Origin: Dromaius novaehollandiae
Lineage: Eukaryota > Chordata > Aves > Casuariiformes > Dromaiidae
Length of the DNA: 64,000 nt
Direction: 5' to 3'
NCBI RefSeq assembly: GCF_036370855.1
Contig: NC_088098.1
Location: 137,536,721-137,600,720, forward strand
Of the stretch, positions 15,501 through 28,874 are shown in pieces; positions within the stretch are counted from its first letter, which is position 1; the number at the start of each line of letters is the position of its first letter. Under the pieces are notes generated by a model. The model saw nothing but the letters and a program-made list of their open reading frames with translations, did no database searches and was not told the origin of the DNA. The position numbers and the translations under genes were made by a program.

Positions 15501-17138
15501 TTCTAAGTCTTAAACCAAGAAGCTGCTAATTGTCTATCGAAAGTAGATAGTAAAACAGGAAATGCAATGTTTTTAATATCATCAGTTATTTTGCAAGGAA
15601 GCAAAAGTGTATTAATCAAAAAATCCCTACAGGCACTAATTATCACACAAATAAATACTCAGTAACAAATGTAATTTAATGATGTGTGTTACAATCGAAA
15701 AAGAAGTAACCTCAAGTCAGAAAGGAAAAACTGTAAGAAGAAGAAATAGTAAGTTTCATTCTGTAATTACACAGTTGTCTATAGTGTACTATAACATTGT
15801 GACAGAAATAATTAGTGTTTTAAGCTGTCAACAGCAGCTATGCAGCAGTGACAAAGTTTCTAAAGTTGATTAAAGAGACAGTGTGCTACCAAAAATGGGA
15901 TGAAACACAAAATGCTTACCAAAACCTACCACAGCTAAATCATATCAGAATACCCTGATATGTTAGCATGGCTTTTTTTTAGAAATAAGGTGGATAACAG
16001 AGAGAAATGAAGACACCTGACAGAAGGCTATAATCAGTGCCCTCAGTAACTTCTGCATTTGTCCAGCTTCAGCTAACTTTGACAAGAGACAAGGTTGTCT
16101 CAAAAATAAGCTGAGACTAGCAACCTCTTACAGGTCTTGTGACAAAGCACAGGTGGAAAACAGAGGGCTAAATCCTTGCCCCTACTAAGGGAAAGGGGGG
16201 CAAAAATCAGTTGTTATACAATTACTTTTTTTATAAGAGGTAACACTTGGCCATTCAGCACACATGTAGCTCCAGACCAACCAAGGCACGCGCTGTTTCC
16301 TAACAGCAGAGATAGTCAGACCACTGGGAAGTGGAGAGTATTCTCACTGGAAGATGCAAGAGTGTTTGCACGAATCCATAAGAAACCCAACTTCATTAGT
16401 TCTTCAGCTCAGCAAAGCAATAAAATATTTATTAAGATGAATAACCTTTCTATAACAAGGAAAATGAAGCACAAAAATAGATATGAATAGCAAGTCACCT
16501 GACAGACATAGTTAAACCAAATAAGATGAGGAATGGTTCAAGTACTGCAAGTTTGGTATAGCAATCACTAAGGAAGAAAACAAGCAGTCCTGAGGAAATT
16601 TTGGCTATAAGATTAACAGTGGTATTCTTAAAGAGTAGCTCATGATTTTTCCCCCTTTAATGAATTTAACATAAAAAGTAGGAGCTAAAAAAAATTTATG
16701 GTAACAAACAGACTTTGTGATCTAGGAAGTCCTTTCCAACCTGTATGCTTATCTATTCCTCTCCTTCCTGCCTGACATTCTTTGCAAACATGGAAATTCC
16801 AAAGGCCTTATAGAAACTATTAACCTTCCTGGCAAAGACTATGAGACCAGTCCACAACGAAAAGCACTTCTGTTTATTAAAAAAAAAAAGAATTCTGGCA
16901 GAAAAGCTGAATATGGATTATGCTACCCCCAAAACAGTACACGTGGGGAAAGTGGGAAACACACTTATTCATCACAAGTTTCACTGACTACTTTTAATGT
17001 TAGATAGTGCACCAAGAAACCCGCTGAAAACAAAACGCACACCTTAAGTGTATCCAATACACCTCTGTTCTTAAAAGTCTGATAGAGCCTTTTCCGGAAT
17101 TCATCTTGGGACAACGCCTGCCGCCGAGCCGAGGACAT
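1..17138 (-). CDS. OFD1: OFD1, centriole and ciliogenesis protein (5' three quarters; C-terminus outside window)
   Basis: OFD1 is a centriolar and centriolar-satellite protein that controls distal centriole length and is needed for primary cilia. Fifteen coding exons join in frame on the minus strand: 17138-17043, 15093-14893, 14076-14008, 13919-13889, 13076-12969, 12497-12361, 10474-10301, 8391-8285, 7479-7360, 4871-4798, 4087-3996, 3836-3647, 2690-2560, 2224-2113 and 584-1. They total 2,226 nt (742 codons), all with GT-AG borders. The product shows the [15 protein letters not shown] start region, a LisH motif at about residues 65-97 ([20 protein letters not shown]), long coiled coils at about residues 170-550, and a Ser/Pro-rich tail with SSRRLSSTP-like sequence at the window edge. 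Human OFD1 has 1,012 residues, so about 270 are missing at the C-terminus. Exon sizes match those I recall for human exons 2-16. Identification rests on remembered similarity and is very secure. Confidence 0.97.
585..2112. other. OFD1 intron, no other feature seen
   Basis: AT-rich intronic DNA. I see short AT-rich stretches and no element I can name. Confidence 0.7.
2113..2224 (-). CDS. OFD1: OFD1 exon 15 equivalent
   Basis: This 112-nt exon encodes [20 protein letters not shown] through LKQTQA, close to the end of the main coiled coil. The acceptor is ATCTAG and the donor GCAG|GTTTGT. Confidence 0.95.
2560..2690 (-). CDS. OFD1: OFD1 exon 14 equivalent
   Basis: This 131-nt exon encodes [20 protein letters not shown] through FLEKQLQSE. 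The acceptor is TGAAAG and the donor GAG|GTAGAT. Confidence 0.95.
3647..3836 (-). CDS. OFD1: OFD1 exon 13 equivalent
   Basis: This 190-nt exon encodes [20 protein letters not shown] through DHQHLQD, a strongly coiled-coil segment. The acceptor is CTGCAG and the donor GACA|GTTAGT. Confidence 0.95.
3996..4087 (-). CDS. OFD1: OFD1 exon 12 equivalent
   Basis: This 92-nt exon encodes [20 protein letters not shown] through SRKKELE. The acceptor is TTGCAG and the donor GAG|GTAATT. Confidence 0.95.
4798..4871 (-). CDS. OFD1: OFD1 exon 11 equivalent
   Basis: This 74-nt exon encodes [20 protein letters not shown] plus KKNK. The acceptor is TTCTAG and the donor AAAG|GTAACC. The next upstream intron (4,872-7,359) contains the CR1 fragment. 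Confidence 0.94.
5075..5910 (-). mobile_element. CR1 LINE 3' fragment, old and diverged
   Basis: The plus strand reads as the complement of the 3' part of a sauropsid CR1 retrotransposon. Recognisable blocks are the gatccaacctccc segment near 5,088, cagcctcctcaacagactaa near 5,230, ctcaacctttcctcaaagct near 5,262, ggggagcccaaaactgggca near 5,360, tattccaggcgcagcctt near 5,382 and catccaggtcactgatga near 5,780. It is heavily mutated and indel-ridden with no intact reading frame, so it is an ancient copy from reverse-transcriptase ORF2 into the 3' region. It lies inside an OFD1 intron in the same orientation as OFD1. The right boundary is approximate. Confidence 0.85.
5911..7359. other. OFD1 intron remainder, with GGGT run near 6,843
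   Basis: AT-rich intronic sequence with a short GGTGGGTGGGTGGG run at about 6,843-6,857. No gene is seen. Confidence 0.5.
7360..7479 (-). CDS. OFD1: OFD1 exon 10 equivalent
   Basis: This exon has 120 nt. It encodes [20 protein letters not shown] through KLKSELLK, with the last lysine codon split. The acceptor is ATTTCAG and the donor GAA|GTAAAT. Confidence 0.94.
8285..8391 (-). CDS. OFD1: OFD1 exon 9 equivalent
   Basis: This 107-nt coiled-coil exon encodes [19 protein letters not shown] through RIEAFE. Two donors are possible four bases apart in sequence context; AAGT|GTGAGT is the better match, keeps the phase and gives the human exon size. Confidence 0.94.
10301..10474 (-). CDS. OFD1: OFD1 exon 8 equivalent
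   Basis: This 174-nt phase-0 exon encodes a Glu/Lys/Gln-rich coiled-coil segment ([17 protein letters not shown] through [10 protein letters not shown]). The acceptor is AAAAG|CTAG and the donor GAG|GTAAAG. Confidence 0.95.
12361..12497 (-). CDS. OFD1: OFD1 exon 7 equivalent
   Basis: This exon has 137 nt, starts [17 protein letters not shown] and ends in AEMSQK. It marks the start of the long coiled-coil region. The acceptor is TTTATAG and the donor AAG|GTATAA. Confidence 0.95.
12969..13076 (-). CDS. OFD1: OFD1 exon 6 equivalent
   Basis: This exon has 108 nt and encodes [19 protein letters not shown] through PPYRESL. It is one codon longer than I recall for human (105 nt). The donor is CTTG|GTAAGT. 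Confidence 0.93.
13889..13919 (-). CDS. OFD1: OFD1 exon 5 equivalent (31-nt micro-exon)
   Basis: This very short exon encodes [10 protein letters not shown] plus the first base of a glycine codon. The acceptor is TTACAG and the donor is AAG|GTATAT. Size and phase agree with the 31-nt human exon as I recall it, and skipping it would shift the frame. It is too short to be found by open-frame length. Confidence 0.9.
14008..14076 (-). CDS. OFD1: OFD1 exon 4 equivalent
   Basis: This exon has 69 nt in phase 0 and encodes [15 protein letters not shown] followed by KSSLYKSL. It is bounded by AAAG|CTGTTG and TTG|GTAAAA. Confidence 0.95.
14893..15093 (-). CDS. OFD1: OFD1 exon 3 equivalent (LisH motif)
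   Basis: This phase-0 exon of 201 nt encodes residues 33-99. It carries the LisH dimerisation motif ([20 protein letters not shown]), the segment in which many human disease variants lie. The acceptor is CCAG|ACACAG and the donor AAG|GTAAGC. Confidence 0.97.
17043..17138 (-). CDS. OFD1: OFD1 first coding exon (human exon 2 equivalent)
   Basis: This exon encodes residues 1-32, starting [14 protein letters not shown] and ending DTLK, with donor AAG|GTGTGC at 17042. The exon itself seems to begin at 17153, after a strong acceptor (T-run then CAG). In the acceptor's frame a TAG lies 9 bases before the ATG, so translation cannot enter from an upstream exon and must start at 17138. From memory, human OFD1 instead begins with a few codons in a separate first exon. 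The upstream non-coding exon must lie in the CpG island; I could not fix its donor. Confidence 0.9.
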
Positions 17139-17575
17139 CCTGCCCTATGACACCTGAAAAAAACTTTACTGACTTCGAGCTCGACCCACAGGCAGCGCGA
17201 TGGCGCGCTCCCAAGCGCCCCCAGCCACCCTCTTCCGCAGCCCGAGGAGCTGCCGGGGGCGGCCTCCTTGCACCCCAACTGCCGGCTGCTGCCCGCGCTG
17301 CTTCGCGGGGCACCTGGAGCGGGGGGCTTCCCAGGGCGATCGGTCCGAGGCGCCAGGGCCAGGCCGGGGCCCAGGGCGGCCACCTCCCCCGCCTCCGGCA
17401 CCAAGGCGCTCTGTGGCGGGCAGGGCGAGGCCGCCCCCGGCGCCGGACCCTCCCGGAACGGGGCGGGGAATTCATCGGGACCCGCCGGGAGACCCACCAC
17501 CGCCCCCCGAGCGGACCCGCCACCTGCCCGCGGCTCAGCCGTCACGGGGCGCCCGGCGGCGGCGGCGGCGGCGGC

Positions 17576-17585
17576 TCTCGCGAGA
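17576..17585. promoter_or_regulatory. TCTCGCGAGA box 1 (BANP-type motif)
   Basis: A perfect 10-bp palindrome TCTCGCGAGA followed by GCTGG. This motif is known as the methylation-sensitive binding site of BANP and activates CpG-island promoters. Identification is by exact match; occupancy is inference. Confidence 0.75.
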
Positions 17586-17631
17586 GCTGGCAACGGCCGC
17601 TCCCCCGCCGTTGCGGAGAGCCTCGAGGCAG

Positions 17632-17641
17632 TCTCGCGAGA
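17632..17641. promoter_or_regulatory. TCTCGCGAGA box 2 (BANP-type motif)
   Basis: A second perfect copy 56 bp from the first, again followed by GCTGG. The pair sits where the two divergent transcripts are expected to begin. Confidence 0.75.
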
Positions 17642-17701
17642 GCTGGTAGCGGCCACCACCCCCCGGCCGCTGAGCTATTCCGGCATTGGTAGCGGCGCTG
17701 G

Positions 17702-17821
17702 AGCGTTACGGGGGCGCGCCGGATGCCGAGAAGAGTGCTTCCGGGAGGCCGTTAGGAGCCGTTGGAGAGCCTGCGCCCGGGGTAGGCGGCTGGGCCCGGG
17801 TGGCTCGCCTGCGGGTACAGG
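17702..17821 (+). other. TRAPPC2: Probable TRAPPC2 5' non-coding exon (approximate)
   Basis: A non-coding first exon is expected because the ATG exon has an acceptor-like upstream border. Within the island a donor-like TACAGG|GTAAAT gives an exon end at 17,821. Another candidate is CCCGGG|GTAGGC near 17,780. The 5' boundary is a guess; only RNA data can settle it. Confidence 0.35.
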
Positions 17822-18577
17822 GTAAATCTGTAGCTCTGCCGCCTGTTGCGAGGGCAGCCACAGCGGAGCTTGGCCCTCCCCCTGGAGACGGCAGCCCTCG
17901 GCAATAGCGAGAGGTGCTGCTGCTGCAGGCCCGAGAGCGTGGGGGCTCAGGACGTTGTGGCGCGGCGAGGAGATCCCTGACGCGGTTTTTTGTCTCCTCC
18001 GGGTAACTGTGGAGTCGCTAGGGATGGGCCGGGCCGGGCCGCGGCGTCACTGCCCCTCAGAGCTCGTGGTGTCTCGCCTTGAGTCGCTGCTGTTGGGTAG
18101 CGGTGGGGCCTGTGCCACGCTGTGCGAGGGAGGGCGGTGTAAGCACAGACAGCGGTGGTGGTCTTCATCTCCATCCGTTCCCCCTTTTACTGCTGGTATG
18201 TAGGATTCACAGGAAGAAAAAGATGAAGATATTTTTCAGAGACTGATTTACGATGTTTTTTCACGTGATCAATAACATCTAAGTCACCGGGAGTGCTGTC
18301 GGTAGATAAATTGACTCATCTTCACTTCTAGAATAAGAGTTTTTAGGTAGTAGTAATTAGAATCACTTTCAGATGATGAGAGGCTTTCCATTTTTTTTCC
18401 TTGTTTTAAAGTAGAAATATGCCTACCTAAGCAAATGATTACGTTTTTATTCAACAGTAAATGCGAATAGGAAGTATGTTGGCTGATTTTTAGGAGCATT
18501 TTGAGATGCATTAAGAGTTTGTATGTAGCATCGTTAGTAAAGCATGTATATCTTTTTCATAAGGAACGTTATTTTGA

Positions 18578-22526
<3,949 letters not shown>

Positions 22527-22671
22527 ATAAATAAATTTCCGAAGTGAGTGCTTTCTCGCACCTTTCTGATTACTTGAACTGTAGTACTTTTGGTTAGTTC
22601 TCAGCATGTCTGACACTCATCTTTCTGAAGATTGACAAATTGGATGCTGAAGAAGCTTTTTTGCTGATACA

Positions 22672-22677
22672 AATAAA
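22672..22677 (+). terminator. TRAPPC2: Likely TRAPPC2 poly(A) signal
   Basis: AATAAA lies about 146 bases after the stop and is followed within 40 bases by T/G-rich sequence. Two overlapping AATAAA copies also sit at 22,526-22,535, touching the stop codon, and further copies follow near 23,190 and 23,870. Longer 3' ends are therefore possible. Confidence 0.5.
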
Positions 22678-22699
22678 AACAACCTAGCTTCTCTGGTTA

Positions 22700-25600
22700 A
22701 AAGATGTATCTTAAGAAGTTTCCATTTATATCTTATGAAAAATTGTTTAAAAATGTCAGGCTGAGTAGGTACGCTTTGAGACATATGGGTGTCAATGCAT
22801 ATGCAAAATTTAAGCTTCTTTATAGAGGGTGGGAGGAAATCGGTTCTAAACGCAAAAGATGTCTTTCATTCATGTGATTTAATATGAGCAAAAGGGAATT
22901 TTTGACTGTTTGGCCTAAATGCTTAATTTTGTTATAAAGCTTTCTACTTATAGTCATTAGCTGGAAAACTTACTCTGGAGAATATCAGACTAATTTTACC
23001 CCTCATGGTATTAAATCAGGTCTGTATCAATATTGTAATATATGTATATAAAGGAATGAGAGGGTATCAGCAAAGCTCTGCAGTGTTATCTTCTGTCTTT
23101 CAGCAAGTTCTAAAGCTTGAAATTGCAAATTACAAGATTTTTAGTGCAATACATATTTAGCTGCAGTGTTGTATCAGTGAAATGAGTGAATAAAGTAGAC
23201 CAAAACAGTTCTGTTTCCCTTGACTTTCAGTCAAATTCACAGGTAGAAAAAAATGCTAATGTACATGTTTAAACCCATCTTTACTGTGCAACTCTATGTG
23301 CTGACGTTTCCAAAAGCATTATTTGGCCCATCTGGCTACTATTACATTATGAATTGTGGTTAGGGACTCTTTTGCAAAACTTGCCAGCATTCCAAAATGG
23401 CAATTTAGCAAATACACATCTAATATTTTCATTCATTTTACAATCTTTTAAATAGTCTGTTTCTTTTTCCAGCAAAACTGTGTAAACTATTTTCTTGTAC
23501 CTTTTGTTTAAATGTCCAAAAAGTACTTTCTAGAACAGCTTGCCACTTCCTTTGGAAATTACATTTTGCATAGTCTGTATGACTTAAACAGCCATGTGAA
23601 TAGGTGTTTTAAGTGTGCAGTCAGTCATTATTTCTTTGTAATGTATGCTTACTGCTAAATTGTCACTGTAAAATATACCATGAAAAAAAGCAACAAGATA
23701 ATATATTAAGATCCAGATATTCACCTTAAATAAAATGTGATATGATGAGGTACGGATGCCTGTTGAGTGTACTTGAAATGATTTAAGAGAAAATTAGATG
23801 TCCATTGGCTACTTTTATTGGAGGAATAGGAAATGAAGATGGGAATACTTCTCTGTAGTAGTATTTAATAAAACTGCATCATACAGCACTTTGATAGTGT
23901 CACCTAATCTCATGTAAATCAACTGATTCTTGATAGATACATACATGAAATCAAGAGAAACACTTGAGGTAAAGCATTTGTATTTAAACAGTAGGAACCA
24001 TTTAGTTGGAGCTTGTGCTGTTTTCTACCTCTTCCCTCAGCATGGATTTAACTGTACTTTCACTTAAATAACTGACATATACAATGTTTTTAAGTTTCTT
24101 AATTAGAAATTAATAGCTGTTGAAAATAAAAATTACCATACTTGCAGGGATCTAAGAGTGAGAAGTTGTAAGAGAACATTTTTTTTTAAATCCAGGTAGC
24201 AGCTGATTGGAAATATACTCACTGTAAAGGCCCACTGAGGAAATACTAGTGTTAAGTAGTCATTCATGTGATAATGAGAAGGTAAAAATAAAGGATTAGT
24301 GCTGAGAGTTTGTCACTTAAAGACTGGGATAATTGTATTCTTTGCTGTCAGTAGAGTAGGAACTTTTTATAAAAGAGTATTTTATCCCTTATTTCCTAAG
24401 GCAATTAGGCAAATGATGCCTATTCTCATGGTTTCCACACCTTAACTCTTCCAGTTTTATTCTGAAACTAAGAATGGTGAAGGGGAAGGTAGGTCCCATA
24501 AGCTTTAATGAAAACAGGCTGTTAGTGGCTGTGGAGGGGGAGAATTACAACCTAACTCATTTGACTAGTTGTTATAGTATTTGTAGTGGGGAACTTTATC
24601 TTATGACAGAATTTCCAAGAAACCTGGTTAGGTCTCTCTGTGATTCCCCAGCATATAGAGCAAAATTTGTTTTGTGTTGTCACTTTCTGCAATAAGCTGG
24701 AAGACTGCTAGCTGGAAACAACAGGTGGAAGACTTAGTTGTAATCAAAATCACAAATCTGCTCTAGCTATGAAACAGACAGTTCTGGCATGCATCAGGCA
24801 GTGTATTTCCAACACTATGAAGGTAAATGGACAGGGCAGAAGAGATACCTCCTCTGCAAGTATTAGGTACATACCCAAGCTCAGGCTTGGACATATGACT
24901 TCAAGTGAAGGCACTTATCAGTTGCAGTATGAAAAAGTAGTAGATAACCTGTATTTTGGAATAAGGGAAACAAACAAAAAAACCAGCATTGGTTAGAGGG
25001 GCTAGAATTGTTCTGTAACATACAAAAACAAGCATAAGGAAGTGACAACAAGCTAAGATCATGAACCAGCCTTAACAAAACTAAACTGGAAATACAGTTC
25101 CTAGAGTCAACTTCCTGCAAGGTTCTGTTATTAAAGAATAGTTAACTAGTTAACAGTCTGTCATAGATAACAGAGTCAACTTAGAGCTAGCGCTGTCTGA
25201 GGAACTATACAGCCACTAAAATAAGGAGCAAACTGGTTCTCACAGCAGTCTTGTGCTCTTAGCATCTATCTAATATGTTGTAACATGAGCTGTTAGCTGT
25301 GCCCTAGCTATTGTACAAAGCTTGAAGTGTAGGTAGAAATGCAGTCTCTTCCCCCCCATCCCTATTTTGGGTCTGTTTTAATATGCATAGCTTTCACCAA
25401 TCTATTTGCATAACAGTGTTTTTACTTTCAGGTTCCTTTTTTTGAGGATGTTCTACCAGGGCTGCTTCTCTAACTTTCTTGCTCCTCTTCTTAAAGGCCA
25501 TCTGGAATTTTGCATACATATCCTGTAGTATGCTTTGTCACTTTACAGAACCCTAACTGTTTCTAACAAGACCCCTAGTAGTTAAGCTACATTAATAGTG

Positions 25601-28234
25601 GAATTGAAACATAAGCCACAAGCGCCTGCCTTATCTCCATATTGAATCATAGATGCTAAGCCTTCACAAAGTATCAGAGTACATATTTATTATTAATACC
25701 AAAAACTTTATAACATTTATCCACATTTGCTTGTTATAGAATTTCTCCCTCCTCACCCCCACTTCTCTAAAGTACTCAATAGTCTCCCTCTCAGACCAAT
25801 TCCTGACTTCAACACAACTGCTGTACTGTTCTATTTAATATAGCATGTAAACCCCCTTTATCTTTATTAACCAGTTTTGTGATTAGTATACAACTGCAGT
25901 GCAGCAGTTCCTAGGGCAAAAGTAATAAATAAAACTTCATACAATGTAAGCATATTAAACCTACTTCTCAGTTTGCCAGCTTGGTGGCTGTGTTTTCCCC
26001 TTTTTCCTTTCTATATAATGTCACAGTTAAGAACTGTTAGGCACAGAAAAGCCCCCTTGATCTTTGCTAGTTTTACAATAGTTCTCATCCTTAATCTGTT
26101 TCCTTTTAGCAGTCTCACTGACTTGAATTATATCTACAGTACCCAAGTCATGCTACCTTTATCTACTATTACTGTTTTGTTTCAGCCTTACCTCTGTGAA
26201 TGTGAAGGTTAAAAGCAGCTTTAAGTAGTGAAGTATAGGTTTACTTTACAAGAACAATTTCATGGCATTATTTTAGTAGCCCCCAAAACAAGCCCCCAAC
26301 AATCTTAGTTTTTAAAGCTTTTTGTTATCTCCGTGTAAAATTAGAAGACTGCAGTTAAGATTCTCTTTCCTCACAGATCTTTCAGCCATTGACTACAAAT
26401 CTAATCTAAATATGACATAAATAGCAGCTCAACCTACACTTAGCAATTAGGTAACTAAAGCTTAAAAAAGAAAAAACAAAAAAGCTCTCTTGCAGTATAT
26501 GTAAAACTGTCAGAATAACATTGTACTAAGTCTGTGAGTACAAAGATGTCACTTCTTAGCAGAAGCCAATCTATGGAATAAAACAGTCCTGGAGAGGTAC
26601 AAGTAAGAGTACAATACATCCAGAGCAGAAAAGTGTATTAAAAGCTACAAGAAGAGTTTGTTTTGCAAGCTTTACTTTCACGTAATTACACCTGGTACAG
26701 AATTTGAACAGATACGTTAAGAGAAAACTCCTGCAGTTACTGTATGTTTAAGAAAGCTTTTCCCATGTTAGGAAAAGAGAGTTACTCTATAGCAAGTAGA
26801 GTCTGTGTAGTTTAGTGAATAACATGGTGTGTCCTATAGGCCTCTGACTTCTGTTTGAAGTCTAAAATGCAAGTACAGAAATGCCTGTTAGCAGTCAGAC
26901 TACACATTGAAACGAGCACACCATCAAGTTTGTTCTTACAAGCATACTGTGAGTACTACTATTCTTTTGAGAGCCAACTTTAAACAACTCATCATACAAA
27001 TATTCTACCACTGAACTGCAATGGAGACCCTCAAATATCTGCATTACTTTATGGAGACTGTCCATTAAATGTGGAACTTATTTCTGTTCATCATCCTGTA
27101 ACAGGTACAGTAATATTAAAGACATTGGAATTTTTAATTTCAGATCCTACAATGGCAAATTAAATAAGGATCAAATTCAGCTGAAGTGTTAACTACAGGT
27201 ATTTACTTACACTAGAGCTAAAAAGCTGTCACAATCTACTATAAGTCAAGAGCTTCCTGAGTTCTATGTATTGCCAATCCTTAATTTCACAGTACAGAGA
27301 TCACCAATAAACACATTCATAGCTCAGGTGAACAGGACCAAGACGACTGGAATTTAACTTTAAACTAGAAGTCCTCTGATAAATTTGTCATAACTTGGAT
27401 CCCCCAAAGAACTATTAAGAGCTTTCCAAATAAAGCATATGTTTTTCATAACTAAAATTGTTGCAACTTCAGTTATCCAGTTTTTACCTGATTGATCAGA
27501 AGCATGCTAGAATAGGAGTTAAGGCAGAGACATGTACTAACTTTAGAAGTCATAAGTATTTTGCATTAAACTGCTGGGCAAATTAGTACAACTTTAGAAT
27601 AGTAAGTGAAGGGAAAACAAACATTAAGTATGTAGGATTTTTTTCCCTACCTTAAAACCTACATAAAGTCTAGTGCTGTTAGGCAATTACAGAAGACCCG
27701 AAGGAGGATTATAGTAACTTACAATTAAAAAAAACAAAAAACAAAAAAATCATGTTAGAGATTAAGTACAACTCACATTGAAAGGAATGTAATGAGACTG
27801 ATGTTTTTAATATCTAGCATTGTTATGAAACTTTTAGTGAAACAAAAATGGAATGCTGATTCCATAAAAATATATACACATATATAAAAGTTTCTTTGTA
27901 TCTGAATTCCAGAACCATTTCTCCAAAGTAGTGCTTCTAGAACATTCAAGTTTTAATTATATTCAAAGTATTTATCATTTGATTAACTTGGCAAATTACA
28001 TTCTTATATTAGTATATTTTTACTTGACACCTTACTAAACAAAAGATGTCACTAATTCAGTAATGGGTCACTCATGAGTGGAAGTTTTTCGTATGTTCCC
28101 CTTCGCTCCCCCAAGAAAGCAGCAGAGTATTACAACTTTAATAGTAGAGTGGAACCCATTTGTTATATATCACACCTTTCCAATCTTCTTATAGAGCAAG
28201 CTAGTCAAAAGTAATTCAGCAAAAAAAATTTAAG
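22700..28234. other. Convergent 3' region between TRAPPC2 and RAB9A
   Basis: About 5.5 kb of AT-rich DNA holding any extended TRAPPC2 3' UTR on the left and the RAB9A 3' UTR on the right. Open frames here are short and unconvincing. I see no transposon or RNA gene. The first AATAAA on the minus strand after RAB9A is at 25,868-25,863; earlier ATTAAA variants occur, for example at 28,142-28,137. Confidence 0.6.
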
Positions 28235-28840
28235 TCAACAACAAGATGAATTAGGTTTCGGTTTCCGATGAAGGTTTACTGTATCTGTTTGAATAAAGTG
28301 ATCTGATCTATCTTCAGAGGCTAGAACTCTTCTGACAGCTTCCTCAAAGGCTGCTGCAACATTAGTGGCATCTTTTGCACTGGTTTCAAAATAGGGATGG
28401 TTGCCATTATTTCTGCACCAGGCTTGGGCTTCTTCTGTAGACACTTGCCTTTCATTAATATCAACTTTGTTACCCAGTATTACAAATGGAAAACTTTCAG
28501 GCTCCTTGACATCTGCATAATAAATGAATTCTTTCTTCCAGTTGCTTAAGTTCTGGAAACTTTGAGAGTCATCCACACTGAAAGTAAGCAGGCAACAGTC
28601 AGAACCTCTATAGAAAGGAGTCCGCAAGCTCCTAAAACGTTCTTGACCAGCTGTGTCCCATATCTGCATTGTAACAAAGTGTCCATCCACTTCCAAATCT
28701 TTATTTAAGAACTCCACACCTATTGTATGGAACAGCTGTGCATCAAACTTGTTAGTGACATATCTGTTCATAAGCGAACTCTTCCCAACTCCACCATCTC
28801 CTAGCAGTATTACTTTAAGAAGTGATGATTTTGCTGCCAT
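28235..28840 (-). CDS. RAB9A: RAB9A, Rab GTPase of late endosomes
   Basis: Rab9A directs transport from late endosomes to the trans-Golgi network, including recycling of mannose-6-phosphate receptors. The 201-residue product is complete, the usual length, and almost identical to human. It has the P-loop GDGGVGKS at residues 14-21, switch-I Thr39, WDTAGQE at 61-67, NKVD at 124-127, ETSAK at 152-156 and a double-cysteine prenylation end (Cys200-Cys201). All coding sequence is in one exon. The exon begins at 28,874 after a TTTGCAG acceptor, giving 34 bases of 5' UTR before the ATG. RAB9B is the main alternative, but RAB9A fits the sequence and the neighbours. Confidence 0.97.
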   Translation of the reverse strand: MAAKSSLLKVILLGDGGVGKSSLMNRYVTNKFDAQLFHTIGVEFLNKDLEVDGHFVTMQIWDTAGQERFRSLRTPFYRGSDCCLLTFSVDDSQSFQNLSNWKKEFIYYADVKEPESFPFVILGNKVDINERQVSTEEAQAWCRNNGNHPYFETSAKDATNVAAAFEEAVRRVLASEDRSDHFIQTDTVNLHRKPKPNSSCC

Positions 28841-28874
28841 TGTTATGGGAATGGATCCTCCTGGTTTTCTAGAC
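28841..28874 (-). other. RAB9A: RAB9A 5' UTR in the coding exon
   Basis: Untranslated bases between the CTTTGCAG acceptor (AG at 28,876-28,875) and the ATG at 28,840. They show that at least one non-coding exon lies upstream. Confidence 0.8.

Larger units (their letters stand above)
17154..18130. promoter_or_regulatory. CpG island, bidirectional OFD1/TRAPPC2 promoter
   Basis: This block is very GC- and CpG-rich in AT-rich surroundings. It lies between the first OFD1 coding exon (minus) and the TRAPPC2 5' region (plus), the head-to-head arrangement known for this gene pair. It contains two TCTCGCGAGA boxes, a CTTCCGGGA ETS-type site at about 17,739 and many GC boxes. There is no convincing TATA box. 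Start sites are not resolved. Confidence 0.9.

Noticed and set aside
16716-16760. Possible second CR1 3' end (tgatctaggaagtcctttcc)
   Set aside because: It resembles the CR1 tail on the plus strand, but only about 45 bases match and no body is visible. Too short to list as an element.
17000-17825. Open frames of 140-219 codons across the OFD1/TRAPPC2 island
   Set aside because: Low-complexity Arg/Pro/Ala frames in several phases; only the short OFD1 exon inside is real.
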